The notes: generated by a model not told the origin, from the sequence alone. A DNA stretch of 64,000 bases from Deferrisoma camini S3R1 (GCF_000526155.1 NZ_JAFN01000001.1:2753014-2817013); one strand, 5' to 3'; shown: positions 7,749-16,650, counted from the stretch's first letter. Program-made: numbers and translations.

Positions 7749-9376
7749 GGCCGGACGTGGACGCGTCCGAGGTCCTCCGCCGGCACCCCTACCTCCGGGA
7801 CCACGCCGACCGGTGCCGGTCGGTGCTGGTGTTCTACCCCGTGCTGCGGCTGCTGTCCCGGTTCTACGGCGACGACATCGCCGAGGGCAACCGGGGGTTC
7901 ACCGTGGCCATGGCGATCCTGGCCCACGTGTGCGAGTGCATGCTCACGGGCCGCGGCGGCGCCACCCACCGGGAGCTGCTGGATGCCCTCACCCCCCTGG
8001 TGCTCGGCCAGGCCCGGGCCGAGGGCCGGGAGATGGGGCGGGGCGACGCCGAGGCCCTGGTGGCCCGGGTGCTCAACGAGCTCCAGAACTCCGGCGAGAT
8101 CTTCCGCACCGAGTTCTTCGACTTCGCCTCGGGCCGGACCGTGACCCACGCGTTCCGGATCCTGGAGGCCGAGGCGTCCCGGGAGCGCGGGGCCTACAAG
8201 CTCAAGCTCACCCCAGCCGGCATCGACCTCTTTTTCCGGCTCAAGGAGGTGTACGGCGCCCTCGACACCGACATGGAGCGCCTGTTCCTGGAGCACCAGG
8301 TCAAACGGGGGTGCTACGCCGAGGCCGGCCGGGTGGTGGACACCCTGCTGCTCAAGATCACCCAGGCCCAGGAGCGCCACCGGGAGCTCAGGGGCAAGCT
8401 CCGGTCCAACCCCGGCGAGGTCTCGGCCGAGGAGATCGAGTACTTCGGCGAGGTGGTGGCCGACCGGCTCCGGGAGGAGAAGGAGCACTTCGCCCGCATC
8501 CGCGACCTGATCGAGGGGCAGATGCGCACGCTCCTGCGCCAGGTCCGCCGGAAGGGCCCCACCGACCCCGTGGTCCGCGACAACCTGGCCGCCCTCCGGG
8601 AGCTCCAGGCCGGCACGGCCCGGATCGTGGACCGCCACAACGTGTTGTTCGCCCTGAACACCGAGCTGCGCCGGGAGTTCCGGCGGCTCAAGCTGGGGCT
8701 GCTGACCTTCACCCCCACCCTTCGCCGGCTCCCCATGGAGACCGAGGTGCTCGACCCGGTGCTCCGCAAAGGGCCCGGGCTCGACGAGGTCCACCGGTTC
8801 CTGGGCCCCCTGCTGGGGCCCCGCCGGCCCCGGTGGTTCCACCTGGCCCACGCCTTTCCGCCCCCGCCCCAGACCCGCGACGCCCCGGGCGAGGCGTTCC
8901 TGGCCGACCCCTGGGCCGACCCCGAGTGGACCGCCCGGGAGCGCCGCCGCCTGGAGCGGCTCGTCGGCCACCTGCGGGCCCTGCTGGCCTACCTGTGGAG
9001 CCGGCCCGACGGCCGGGGCGACCTGGAGGGCCTGGCGGCCCACGACGTGCCCGCCCGGCCCGTGGTGGACGAGACCGGCCGGGTCGTGGCGGAGGAGCCG
9101 GTGTGCCTGATGGACATGGACGCGGCCGAGACCCGGGGGTTCCTGCGGTTCCTGCTGTGGCTCCACAACCGGGGCCGGATCGCCCTGCGGGGGGCCGAGA
9201 CCCGGGAGGCGTTCGACCGCCTCGTGGCCGAGGAGCCCGAGTGGGCCGGGGCCGAGGAGGTCCGGGTGCGGGCCCTGCCCGGATGGACGCGGGTGGGCGA
9301 CAACCGGGCCCGGCGCTTGGGGTTCGAGCTGGTGCGGGCGGGGGACCGCCCGCAGGAGGAGGCCGTGGATGCCTGA
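7745..9376 (+). CDS. jetA: Wadjet JetA-like protein (kleisin/MksF-type subunit)
   Basis: 543 residues, soluble. I recognise it mainly by position: first of a contiguous A-B-C-D set with a MukB-like SMC third and a toprim nuclease last. The helical N-terminus contains CRSVLVFYPVLRLLSRFYGDD. The middle has a long coiled-coil stretch (about 180-300) with EKEHFARIRDLIEGQMRTLLRQVRRK, and the C-terminal winged-helix-like part ends ALRGAETREAFDRLVAEE. In Wadjet/MksBEFG systems JetA is the kleisin bridging the SMC heads. GTG 7745 overlaps the aroF stop; the stop overlaps the JetB ATG. Subtype is not assigned: a profile search would be needed to separate types I-III. Confidence 0.72.
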   Translation: MRPDVDASEVLRRHPYLRDHADRCRSVLVFYPVLRLLSRFYGDDIAEGNRGFTVAMAILAHVCECMLTGRGGATHRELLDALTPLVLGQARAEGREMGRGDAEALVARVLNELQNSGEIFRTEFFDFASGRTVTHAFRILEAEASRERGAYKLKLTPAGIDLFFRLKEVYGALDTDMERLFLEHQVKRGCYAEAGRVVDTLLLKITQAQERHRELRGKLRSNPGEVSAEEIEYFGEVVADRLREEKEHFARIRDLIEGQMRTLLRQVRRKGPTDPVVRDNLAALRELQAGTARIVDRHNVLFALNTELRREFRRLKLGLLTFTPTLRRLPMETEVLDPVLRKGPGLDEVHRFLGPLLGPRRPRWFHLAHAFPPPPQTRDAPGEAFLADPWADPEWTARERRRLERLVGHLRALLAYLWSRPDGRGDLEGLAAHDVPARPVVDETGRVVAEEPVCLMDMDAAETRGFLRFLLWLHNRGRIALRGAETREAFDRLVAEEPEWAGAEEVRVRALPGWTRVGDNRARRLGFELVRAGDRPQEEAVDA

Positions 9377-10232
9377 GCACACCACCGACACCCTGCCCAT
9401 CGGCGCCGTGCGCACGGCCCTACGCGCGTTCCGCCGGCTGCTGACCCAGGGGCAGATCACCGAGCGCGATCCCGAGCTCCTCAACGCGGTGCTGGCCGAC
9501 GCCCGGGTGGGCGAGGTGCTCGCCGTGCTCGAGGAGGAGTTCGAGGTGCGCATCCTCCGGGGCCGCAGCCGGGTGGACCTCTCGCCCGACCCGGACAACC
9601 GGGAGCTGGGGTACCGGCTCACCGACCTGCGGGACCGGTTCGGCGACCGCACCGGCTCGGCCTACCTGGTGATGCTGGGGCTCCTGGCCCTGTTCTTCCG
9701 ATCGGGCAACTTCCGGGTACCCGACTACGACTACGTGGAGGTGTTCGACCTGGAGGAGTACCTGACCCGCAAGGCCCGGGCCGTGGTGGAGCGGCAGGGG
9801 GAGGCCCGGGCGGTGGAAGAAGCCGTGGGCACCCGGGTGTTCGAGCCGTGCCGCGAGTGGCTGAGCCGCGAGAAGTACAAACAGGGCCCGGGGTACCGGT
9901 CGACCCGCTACTCGGTGATCAAGGCGGTGGTGGGATTTCTGGCCGAGCAGGGCCTGGTCCACCGGGAGGCCACCGTGGGGGAGAACGAGCGGATCTACCC
10001 CACCGACAAGCTCAAGGCCCAGGCCGAGGCCCTGGCCCTGGACGAGCGCTACGCCGCCATGGCCGCGCTCCTGTCCGGCGACGACGAGGCCCTGGAGCCG
10101 TGGGCGTCCCGGGCCGAACCGGCGGAAGAGCCCGAGCCGGAGCCGCCCCACCGCCCCCGCAGACGCCGCAGGAAGGCGGCCGCGGACCCCAAGCCCAAGG
10201 TGCTCGACCTGTTCGGAGATCCAACCCGATGA
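9369..10232 (+). CDS. jetB: Wadjet JetB-like protein (kite/MksE-type subunit)
   Basis: 287 residues. The N-terminal 200 residues form a helical, tandem winged-helix-like domain with VDLSPDPDNRELGYRLTDLR and EYLTRKARAVVE. The last 50 residues are a Pro/Glu then Arg/Lys-rich tail (PHRPRRRRRKAAA) that may contact DNA. The gene lies between JetA and the SMC subunit, where the small MukE/MksE-like kite protein belongs. It overlaps both neighbours: it starts 8 bases inside JetA, and its TGA overlaps the JetC ATG as ATGA. Assignment depends on context plus a loose resemblance to DUF6063/DUF4194-type JetB proteins. Confidence 0.68.
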   Translation: MPEHTTDTLPIGAVRTALRAFRRLLTQGQITERDPELLNAVLADARVGEVLAVLEEEFEVRILRGRSRVDLSPDPDNRELGYRLTDLRDRFGDRTGSAYLVMLGLLALFFRSGNFRVPDYDYVEVFDLEEYLTRKARAVVERQGEARAVEEAVGTRVFEPCREWLSREKYKQGPGYRSTRYSVIKAVVGFLAEQGLVHREATVGENERIYPTDKLKAQAEALALDERYAAMAALLSGDDEALEPWASRAEPAEEPEPEPPHRPRRRRRKAAADPKPKVLDLFGDPTR

Positions 10233-13200
10233 GCCGGATCCGCCGTATCCGCGTCGTCAACGTGGGCCACGAGGACGCCTACTACCCCGACCTCGTGCTG
10301 GAGTTCCACGGCGAGGACACCCTGGTGTGCCTGGCCAACGGCGGCGGCAAGACCACCCTGCTGCACCACGTGCTCCAGGTGGTGCGGCCCGGGGCCCAGA
10401 TCGATCGTCGGCGCATCGGCGACTACTTCGGGGGCCGGCGCCGCACCGTGCACGTGGCCATCGAGTTCATCCTGGACGAGAGGGCCGGAGGGCTGCTGCG
10501 GGACGACCCGCCCCTGCTCCTCGCGGGGGTGTGCTTCGAGAACCGGGGGACCGACCGGGGCCTGGACCGGCTCACCTACACCTGCGAGTACCCGGCGGGC
10601 CTGGTGGACCGGGTGGAAGGCCGGGGGCTGGTGCACGCCGGCGATCCCCCCACCCTGGGCACCCTGCCCCTCACCGTGGGCGAGGACGGCTCCCGCCGGG
10701 TGGCCACCCTGCGGGAGCTGCGCCAGGCCCTGCGGGAGGGCGGTCAGGTCAGCCTGTACCGGGCCGACCAGGCCCGGGAGTACGAGGAGAAGCTGCGCAG
10801 CTTCCACATCGAGCGGGAGACCTGGGAGGGCATGGTCCGGATCAACCGGGTGGAGGGCGGCCTCAAGCACTACTTCGAGACGGTGAACACCGTGGAGAAG
10901 CTGGTGCGCGAGCACTTCCTGCCCGCGGTGCTCGACCCGGACGAGGAGGCCAACCTGCGCGAGGCCGTGCGCCAGATCGCCGAGAGCGCGGCCGAGCTGC
11001 CCCGGCTCGAGGCCGAGGTGCGGCTGTGCGAGGCCTACCTGGACCACTTCGGCCGGCTCCGCCAGGCGAGCGCCGAGCTCCACGAGGCCGAGCTCCGGCA
11101 GGCAGACCTGGGCCGTCGGGTGGCGGACCGGGCGGCCCGCATCGAGGCCACGGCCGCGGCGGCGGCCTCCCGGGTGAGCCGGGCCGCCCAGGCCCTGGAG
11201 GAGGCCGAGGCCGCCCACTTCGAGGCCAAGGCCCGAAGGGGCGCGTTCGTCCGGCTCCGGGCCCTGCGGGACCTGGAGGCCCTTCGGGAGGCCGAGGCCC
11301 GCGCGGCCGACGCCCTGGATGCGGCCCGGGCCGAGGAGGACCGGTGCCAGGCGGACCTGCGGCGGGTCGACGCGCTGGACCTCGCCGTGGCCAACCTGAG
11401 GGACCGGGCCCGGATCGAGGCGCTGGAGGAGAAGCGGCGGCTCCTCCTCCAGGGCCACGAGGAGAAGGAGGCGGCGTGGCGCACCGCGGCCGGTCTGGCG
11501 GCCGGCGCGGCCCGGCGGGTGCTGGCCGGCCTGGAGGACGAGCGGGCCGCCCTGGAGACGCGCCGCGCCGAGGTGTCCCGACGCGCCGAGGCCGCCCGGG
11601 CCCGGCGGGCCGAGCTGGAGCAGGAGCGGGCCGGCCAGGCCGAGGCCCTGGGCCGAAACCGGGAGCGCCTGCGGGCCGGGGACGAGGAGCTCCGGGCCCT
11701 GGAGCCCCTGCTCCAGGGCCGGGCGGTTCCCGAGGCCCTGGCCGAGCTGCGAACCGACGCCGACCGGGAGCGCGCCCGGGCGGACCGGCTCGAGGGCGAG
11801 GCCCGCGAGGTCCGGTCCCGGGCCGACGAGGCCCGGGCTCGGGCGGCCGAGGCCCGGGAGCGGGCGGCCCGCTCGGAGACCGAGGCGGCCGCGTGGCAGG
11901 AGAGGCTGGACGCCCAGGCCGAGGCGGTGGAACGGATCGGCCCGGTCCTGGCCCGGTGGGGCTGCCAGCCCGACCTGCCGTACCGGGAGCGCGACAGCGC
12001 CCTTCGGGCCGTGGAGGAGGCCGTGGCCGACCGCAGGGACCGGCTCCTCGAGGCCGAGGCCCTGCGCTCCCGGGCCGAGCGGGAGCAGGCCTTCGCCCGG
12101 GACGAGGGGTTTCCCCTGCCGACCGAGGACCTGCTGCGGGTGCGCGACGCCCTGGCCCGGGCCGGCATCCCCACCGAGCCCGGATCCCGCTGGCTGCTGC
12201 ACGCGCCCCCGGCCTCGCGGGACGCCGTGGTGGCGCGGTGGCCGTTCGCGCCCTACGCCCTGGTGGCCGAGGGCCGGGCCGCGTGGCACGCGTTCCTGGA
12301 GCGGGGCGCCGAGGTGCTGCGCGCCCTGGACCTGCGGGCGCCGGTGCCGGTGGTGTCCCAGGGCCTGCTGGACCGCACCCTGGCCGAGGCCGCCGCGTTC
12401 GAGCCCGCCACCGGCCGCATCGTGGAGCTCTCGGAGGGCGCCGCGTTCCCCCTGCCCGAGGCGGCGGCCCCGTTCTGGGACCCCGATGCCTTCGCGAGCC
12501 TTCGGGCCCGGGCCGAGGAGCTCGCGGCCGAGGCGACCGCAGACCTGGACCGGGCGCGCCGGGCGTGGGAGGCGGCCCTCCAGGACCGGGACACCCTCCA
12601 GGAGTTCTACCGCCGGTTCCCCGAGGAGGAGGCGGGCGCCTGGCGCACCGCCCTGGAGGACGCCCGGGCCACGGCCCGCGAGGCCCGGGCCGACGCCCTC
12701 CGGGCCGGGGAGGAGGCCGAGGCCTGCGCGAGCCGGGCGGACGAGCTCCTGGAGCAGGCCCGCGCGGCTCGGGAGCGGGCCCGGGAGCAAGACGCCGCGG
12801 CCGCCCGGCTCGAGGCGTACTGGGACCGCCACGGCCGCCACCGCCCGGCCCTGGAGCGTCAGATCCGGGCGGCCCAGGACGCCCTGGCCCGCCTGGAGCG
12901 GGAGGCCGGGGAGCTGGCCGCCGAGCTCCAGGCCTTGGAGGCCGAGCACACCGCCTTGGAGCTCAGAGCCGCGGCCCTGGATCGGGAGGCGGCCGACGTG
13001 CGGGCCGTGCTCGCGGAGCTGGGCGGGGCGGAGCCCATGGAGCCCCCGGCCGAGGCCGGCCTGCCCGAGCTGCTGGCCCGGGCCCGGGCCGCCCGGGAGG
13101 CCCTGCACTCCCAGGCCCGGGAGGTGGGGGGCATCGACGACCAGGTGCGAACGCTCCTCGGCCACATCGACGAGCGCGCCGCTCGGATCCGACGGTTGGG

Positions 13201-14710
13201 GGTGGGGGAGCCGCCCCGCGACGAGGTGACCCGGGCGGCGTCGGCCTGGGACCCGGACGGGGCCCGCCGTCCGGTCCTGGCCCGGCTGGAGCAGGCCCGG
13301 GCGGCCGTGGAGCGCGCCCGGCAGGCCCTCGAGGAGGCTCGAGCCGCGGTGGCGGCGGCCGAGCGCGACGACGCCGTGGAGCGGGGCCGGTTCCAGGAGC
13401 GCTACGGCCGGCCGCCCGAGGCGTTCCAGGAGCCCGGGTGGCAGGACCTGCCCCGGGACGAGGAGGTGGGGTTCCAGCGTACCCTGCAGATGGCCGTGGC
13501 CCGGGCGGCCCGGGCCGAGGCGAGGGCCCGGGCCGGGCTGGACGAGGCCCGCCGGTTCCTGGAGGGGGCCGAGCACGCGGCGGATCGGGCCCGGGTGGTG
13601 CGGGCCGCCTGCGGCCTCGAAGCCGGGGCCGAACCCGGCGAGCCCTTGGACGCCGGGGCCCTGGATGCGGCCCTCTCCGACCTGGAGACGGCCGGGGACG
13701 AGCTCGGATCGGTACAGGCCAAGGCCCACCAGGCCTCGTCCCGACGGGACAAGGCCCTGGCCGCGTTCGTGGAGTTCCTGCGGACCGACGCGGCCCGGCT
13801 CGCCGGCCGGCTCCACCTGGTGGCCGAGGACGCCGAGACCGCCCTCACCACCCACGAGGGCGTGGAGCACTACTGGCAGGCCCACTCCAAGGCGGTGGAG
13901 GACCTGCGCCGCAGCGCCCTGGCCGAGAAGGAGAAGCTCGAGAAGGAAAAGGAGGACATCGCCGCCCGGTGCGCCGGGTTCGCCCGCCACCTGGCCGACG
14001 AGATCCGCTCGATCCAGCGGTACTCCACCGTGCGGTTTGGGGGCGGCGCGTCCCGGAGACTTTTGCAGGTGGACCTGGCCCTGCGGGACGAGGCCGCGGC
14101 CCTGGCCGAGATGCAGGCGTTCGTCCAGCGGTTCGTGGAGCTGTACTCGGCTGCGCCCGAGGCCGACCGGGCCGGGCTCGCGGCCCGCTCCGTGACCGGG
14201 TTCGAGCTGCTCGGGGTGGTTTGCCGGCTGGACCGGGCGCGGGTGCGGATCTTCAAGCCCAAGACCCCCGGCGCGCCGGCCCGGTACTCGGACTGGGAGG
14301 AGGTGCGGGCCTGGAGCGGGGGCGAGAAGCAGGTGGCCTGCTACCTCCTGTTCGTGGCCACCCTGACCTACGCCACCTACCGGGCCGCCGGCCGGGACGA
14401 CGCCACCAAGGTGCTGCTGCTGGACAACCCGGTGGGCGAGGCCAGCTCGGCCCACCTGCTCCGGATCATGGTGGAGCTGGCCCGGGAGAACGCGATCCAG
14501 CTCATCGTGCTCACGGCGCACCAGGACCCGGGCATCTGGAAGTACTTCCGCAACCTGGTGAGCCTGGTGCCGGTGCCCACCTCCCGCCGGACCTACGTCC
14601 AGCTCGACCGGGACACCATGGAGGCGTTCCGGGCCAACTTCGAGCTGGAGGAGGCCACCTTGCTCACCGCCCCCAACCGGGACTGGGAGGAGGACTTCCC
14701 GGAGGGGTGA
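10229..14710 (+). CDS. jetC: Wadjet JetC-like SMC ATPase (MukB/MksB-type)
   Basis: 1493 residues. Walker A NGGGKTT lies at about 37-43. An Arg/Glu/Ala-rich coiled coil fills about 250-620 and 755-1290. A globular hinge-like section (about 625-755, with PPASRDAVVARWPFAPYALVAEG) separates the two arms. The ABC signature WSGGEKQ is at about 1362-1368 and Walker B KVLLLDNPVGEAS at about 1394-1406, followed by the switch histidine in LTAHQ. This is the architecture of an SMC-family loop-extruding motor. In Wadjet the JetABC complex extrudes plasmid DNA and signals JetD to cut small circles. The ATG overlaps the JetB stop; the stop is followed by 148 bp before the toxin-antitoxin pair. Confidence 0.85.
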   Translation: MSRIRRIRVVNVGHEDAYYPDLVLEFHGEDTLVCLANGGGKTTLLHHVLQVVRPGAQIDRRRIGDYFGGRRRTVHVAIEFILDERAGGLLRDDPPLLLAGVCFENRGTDRGLDRLTYTCEYPAGLVDRVEGRGLVHAGDPPTLGTLPLTVGEDGSRRVATLRELRQALREGGQVSLYRADQAREYEEKLRSFHIERETWEGMVRINRVEGGLKHYFETVNTVEKLVREHFLPAVLDPDEEANLREAVRQIAESAAELPRLEAEVRLCEAYLDHFGRLRQASAELHEAELRQADLGRRVADRAARIEATAAAAASRVSRAAQALEEAEAAHFEAKARRGAFVRLRALRDLEALREAEARAADALDAARAEEDRCQADLRRVDALDLAVANLRDRARIEALEEKRRLLLQGHEEKEAAWRTAAGLAAGAARRVLAGLEDERAALETRRAEVSRRAEAARARRAELEQERAGQAEALGRNRERLRAGDEELRALEPLLQGRAVPEALAELRTDADRERARADRLEGEAREVRSRADEARARAAEARERAARSETEAAAWQERLDAQAEAVERIGPVLARWGCQPDLPYRERDSALRAVEEAVADRRDRLLEAEALRSRAEREQAFARDEGFPLPTEDLLRVRDALARAGIPTEPGSRWLLHAPPASRDAVVARWPFAPYALVAEGRAAWHAFLERGAEVLRALDLRAPVPVVSQGLLDRTLAEAAAFEPATGRIVELSEGAAFPLPEAAAPFWDPDAFASLRARAEELAAEATADLDRARRAWEAALQDRDTLQEFYRRFPEEEAGAWRTALEDARATAREARADALRAGEEAEACASRADELLEQARAARERAREQDAAAARLEAYWDRHGRHRPALERQIRAAQDALARLEREAGELAAELQALEAEHTALELRAAALDREAADVRAVLAELGGAEPMEPPAEAGLPELLARARAAREALHSQAREVGGIDDQVRTLLGHIDERAARIRRLGVGEPPRDEVTRAASAWDPDGARRPVLARLEQARAAVERARQALEEARAAVAAAERDDAVERGRFQERYGRPPEAFQEPGWQDLPRDEEVGFQRTLQMAVARAARAEARARAGLDEARRFLEGAEHAADRARVVRAACGLEAGAEPGEPLDAGALDAALSDLETAGDELGSVQAKAHQASSRRDKALAAFVEFLRTDAARLAGRLHLVAEDAETALTTHEGVEHYWQAHSKAVEDLRRSALAEKEKLEKEKEDIAARCAGFARHLADEIRSIQRYSTVRFGGGASRRLLQVDLALRDEAAALAEMQAFVQRFVELYSAAPEADRAGLAARSVTGFELLGVVCRLDRARVRIFKPKTPGAPARYSDWEEVRAWSGGEKQVACYLLFVATLTYATYRAAGRDDATKVLLLDNPVGEASSAHLLRIMVELARENAIQLIVLTAHQDPGIWKYFRNLVSLVPVPTSRRTYVQLDRDTMEAFRANFELEEATLLTAPNRDWEEDFPEG

Positions 14711-14808
14711 GGGATGAAGAACCTCGCGATCAGCGCGGTCCTCCGGGGGCAGGCCCCCTCCTCTCCGAGCAGGGAGGTGTGCGTGCCTATCTTTTGCGGA
14801 CCGACAAC

Positions 14809-14837
14809 TTGACCATGGTCATTGACCACTTTAGACT
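14809..14837 (+). promoter_or_regulatory. Sigma-70 promoter of the Phd-PIN pair
   Basis: TTGACC (14809-14814) and TAGACT (14832-14837) are separated by exactly 17 bases. The predicted transcript start is about 14 bases before the antitoxin ATG. This gives the toxin-antitoxin pair, and probably JetD behind it, a promoter independent of the aroF-JetC operon. Confidence 0.6.
14810..14821. promoter_or_regulatory. Palindromic operator TGACCATGGTCA
   Basis: A perfect 12-base palindrome covers most of the -35 and the start of the spacer, and a partial copy (TTGACCA) follows within the spacer. Phd/YefM antitoxins repress their own promoters through such palindromes, so this is the expected autoregulation site. 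The binding itself is inferred. Confidence 0.55.
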
Positions 14838-14858
14838 CCCCCGTACCGGAGGGCGGTC

Positions 14859-15101
14859 ATGGAGACCATCGGGATCTCGAAGTTCAAGGCCACGTGCCTC
14901 GCGGTGCTCGAAAGAGTTCGGCGCACCGGGAAGCCCGTTCTGATCACGCGCAGGGGGGAGCCGGTGGCCGAGGTCGTGCCTCCGCCCCCCCGGACCGGGG
15001 GGGTCTCGTGGCTCGGTGCGATGCGCGGAACCGGGCGGATCGTCGGCGATGTGGTCTCCCCCGCCGGCGAGGAGGAGGACTGGGAGGCCCTCTCCCCGTG
15101 A
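14859..15101 (+). CDS. Phd/YefM-family antitoxin
   Basis: 80 residues. The N-terminal half, METIGISKFKATCLAVLERV then RTGKPVLITRRGEPVAEVVP, matches the Phd/YefM DNA-binding fold. The C-terminal half is acidic (GEEEDWEAL), the part that folds onto and blocks the toxin. GGAGG lies before the ATG. The TGA overlaps the GTG of the PIN toxin, the usual coupling. The pair sits between the JetC and JetD-like genes rather than outside the defence locus. Confidence 0.88.
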   Translation: METIGISKFKATCLAVLERVRRTGKPVLITRRGEPVAEVVPPPPRTGGVSWLGAMRGTGRIVGDVVSPAGEEEDWEALSP

Positions 15102-15493
15102 GGTTGCTCCTCGACACCCATATCTTCCTATGGAGCCTGCTCGAACCGGAACGGCTGGGCGGCCGGATCGCGGCCGAGCTGGAGAACCCGGACAACGAGC
15201 TGTGGCTCTCGTCGATCAGCGTGTGGGAGATCCTGGTGCTCGCGGAGAAGGGGAGAATCCAGCTGGACCAGGACCCGCCCGCCTGGATCCACACGGCCCT
15301 CAAGAAGGTCCCGATCCGAGAGGTCCCGGTGGACCACGAGGTGGCGATCCACAGCCGCCTTGTCGACCTGCCCCACGACGATCCTGCGGACCGGTTCCTG
15401 GCCGCCACCGCCCGGGTCCGCAACCTGACCCTGGTCACCGCCGACCGGCGCCTGATCGGCGCAGCCGGTTTCGAGGTGCTGCCCAACCGGTGA
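15098..15493 (+). CDS. PIN-domain ribonuclease toxin
   Basis: 131 residues of the PIN-domain toxin group that is normally paired with Phd antitoxins. All four acidic catalytic positions are present: Asp6 (LLLDTH), Glu44 (SVWEI), Asp98 (PADRF) and Asp116 (VTADRRL). It should therefore be an active Mg-dependent RNase when free of antitoxin. The start is GTG 15098 overlapping the antitoxin stop. The JetD-like gene begins 53 bases after its stop, so JetD expression may depend partly on the antitoxin-controlled promoter. Confidence 0.9.
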   Translation: MRLLLDTHIFLWSLLEPERLGGRIAAELENPDNELWLSSISVWEILVLAEKGRIQLDQDPPAWIHTALKKVPIREVPVDHEVAIHSRLVDLPHDDPADRFLAATARVRNLTLVTADRRLIGAAGFEVLPNR

Positions 15494-15546
15494 GGCCGTT
15501 TCCCACAGGGAGGATCCTTCCCGACCCTCGAGGTTCGCCGCCCCGG

Positions 15547-16650
15547 ATGAAGGCCCCAGCAAGCAGAGAAAACGAGATCCGGCAAGCCGCCGAGGCGTTC
15601 CTGTCCGCGGTCGAGCGGGCCAGGCGCCGCACGTTCGCCCTGGCCGACCTGGAGGCCCACGTGCAGGCCGCCCTGGGGCCGGAGGCCTACGTGGAGGCCG
15701 GGGAGTACCAGGCCTTGGCCGCGGTGGTGCAGGCCCTGGTGGACGAGGATCGCATCGCCCCCATCCGAGCCCGGGGCCCCAACGGCCGCAACCCGCCCCT
15801 GTACCGCGGCTACCGGCTGGCGCCGGCCCGCCCCCCCGAGGCGCCCGCCGCGGATCTGGTGGGCCAGCACCCCCGCATCGACCGGGCCGGGCTCCGGCGC
15901 CTGGGCGGCCAGGACGCCGGCATGGTGCGGGCCGTGTCCGAGTACCTGTTCGCCCACCCCGGCCGCTCGGACCGGCCGGCGGTGCCCCGCAACGAGCGAA
16001 GCCTCGAGATCTTCGGGGACGAGAAGTTCCTGGAGAGGCGCCCCGGGTTCCTCCGGGCCCTGGGCCTCGAGCCCGCCGACATCCACGCCCTGGAGGTGCG
16101 CGAGCCGTTCTTCCACCGGCGGTTCGACCCGCCCGGGCCCGAGGCGTTGGTTCTGGAGAACCTGGCCACGTTCTGGTCGGTGTGCCGGGTGCTGGAGTCG
16201 GAGGCCGCCTGGCGATGGGGTCCCCGGCCGGCCCTGGTGATCTACGGCGAGGGCAAGAAGATCCTGCGGTCCATCGGGTTTCTGGAGGTCTTTCCCGAGG
16301 TGGAGCGGGTGGCCTACTTCGGCGACCTGGACCCGGAAGGGGTCGGGATCCTGGCGGGGCTGCGCGAGCGGGAGCCCCGATGCGTGCCGGCCGAACCGCT
16401 CTACCGGGGGCTCCTCCGGCAGCAGCGCCGGGCCCGGCCGCTCAAGCGAGCCCCCGGCCGGGTCGATGGGAAGGAGGCGTTCGCCGGGTGCGGGGATCTG
16501 GCGGAACGGGTGGAGGATCTGTTCGCCCGGGGACGGTGGCTCCCCCAGGAGGCCCTGGGGCTGGAGGCGCTTCTTGGAGATGTACCTGGGAAGCCCTGTC
16601 AGGCCCCTTCGGGGCCGTCTAGAGACTGGAAACTAGAGACTAGAAACTAG
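15547..16650 (+). CDS. jetD: Wadjet JetD-like toprim nuclease
   Basis: 367 residues. The N-terminal 110 residues look like a winged-helix arm. The middle has PRNERSLEIFGDEKFLE. The toprim fold follows, with Glu204 (ALVLENLATF), LVIYGEGKK, and Asp260/Asp262 in YFGDLDPEGVGI, which are the metal-binding residues of the topo VI-like JetD nuclease that cleaves small circular DNA. It is the fourth Jet component but is separated from JetC by a Phd-PIN pair. The last nine codons (RDWKLETRN and TAG) lie inside a 7-base tandem repeat at 16618-16650, so the original C-terminus seems to have been replaced or extended. ATG 15547 is the only sensible start. Confidence 0.83.
   Translation: MKAPASRENEIRQAAEAFLSAVERARRRTFALADLEAHVQAALGPEAYVEAGEYQALAAVVQALVDEDRIAPIRARGPNGRNPPLYRGYRLAPARPPEAPAADLVGQHPRIDRAGLRRLGGQDAGMVRAVSEYLFAHPGRSDRPAVPRNERSLEIFGDEKFLERRPGFLRALGLEPADIHALEVREPFFHRRFDPPGPEALVLENLATFWSVCRVLESEAAWRWGPRPALVIYGEGKKILRSIGFLEVFPEVERVAYFGDLDPEGVGILAGLREREPRCVPAEPLYRGLLRQQRRARPLKRAPGRVDGKEAFAGCGDLAERVEDLFARGRWLPQEALGLEALLGDVPGKPCQAPSGPSRDWKLETRN

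Noticed and set aside
10049-14521. A 1490-codon open frame on the minus strand opposite JetC
   Set aside because: It is a by-product of strong GC bias at third positions; the product is Gly/Pro/Arg/Leu-rich with no domain, while the plus-strand frame has Walker, signature and coiled-coil features.
14977-15547. Possible longer JetD starting inside the toxin-antitoxin pair
   Set aside because: The upstream frame overlaps the intact Phd and PIN genes and codes Arg/Pro-rich sequence; ATG 15547 begins the conserved helix.
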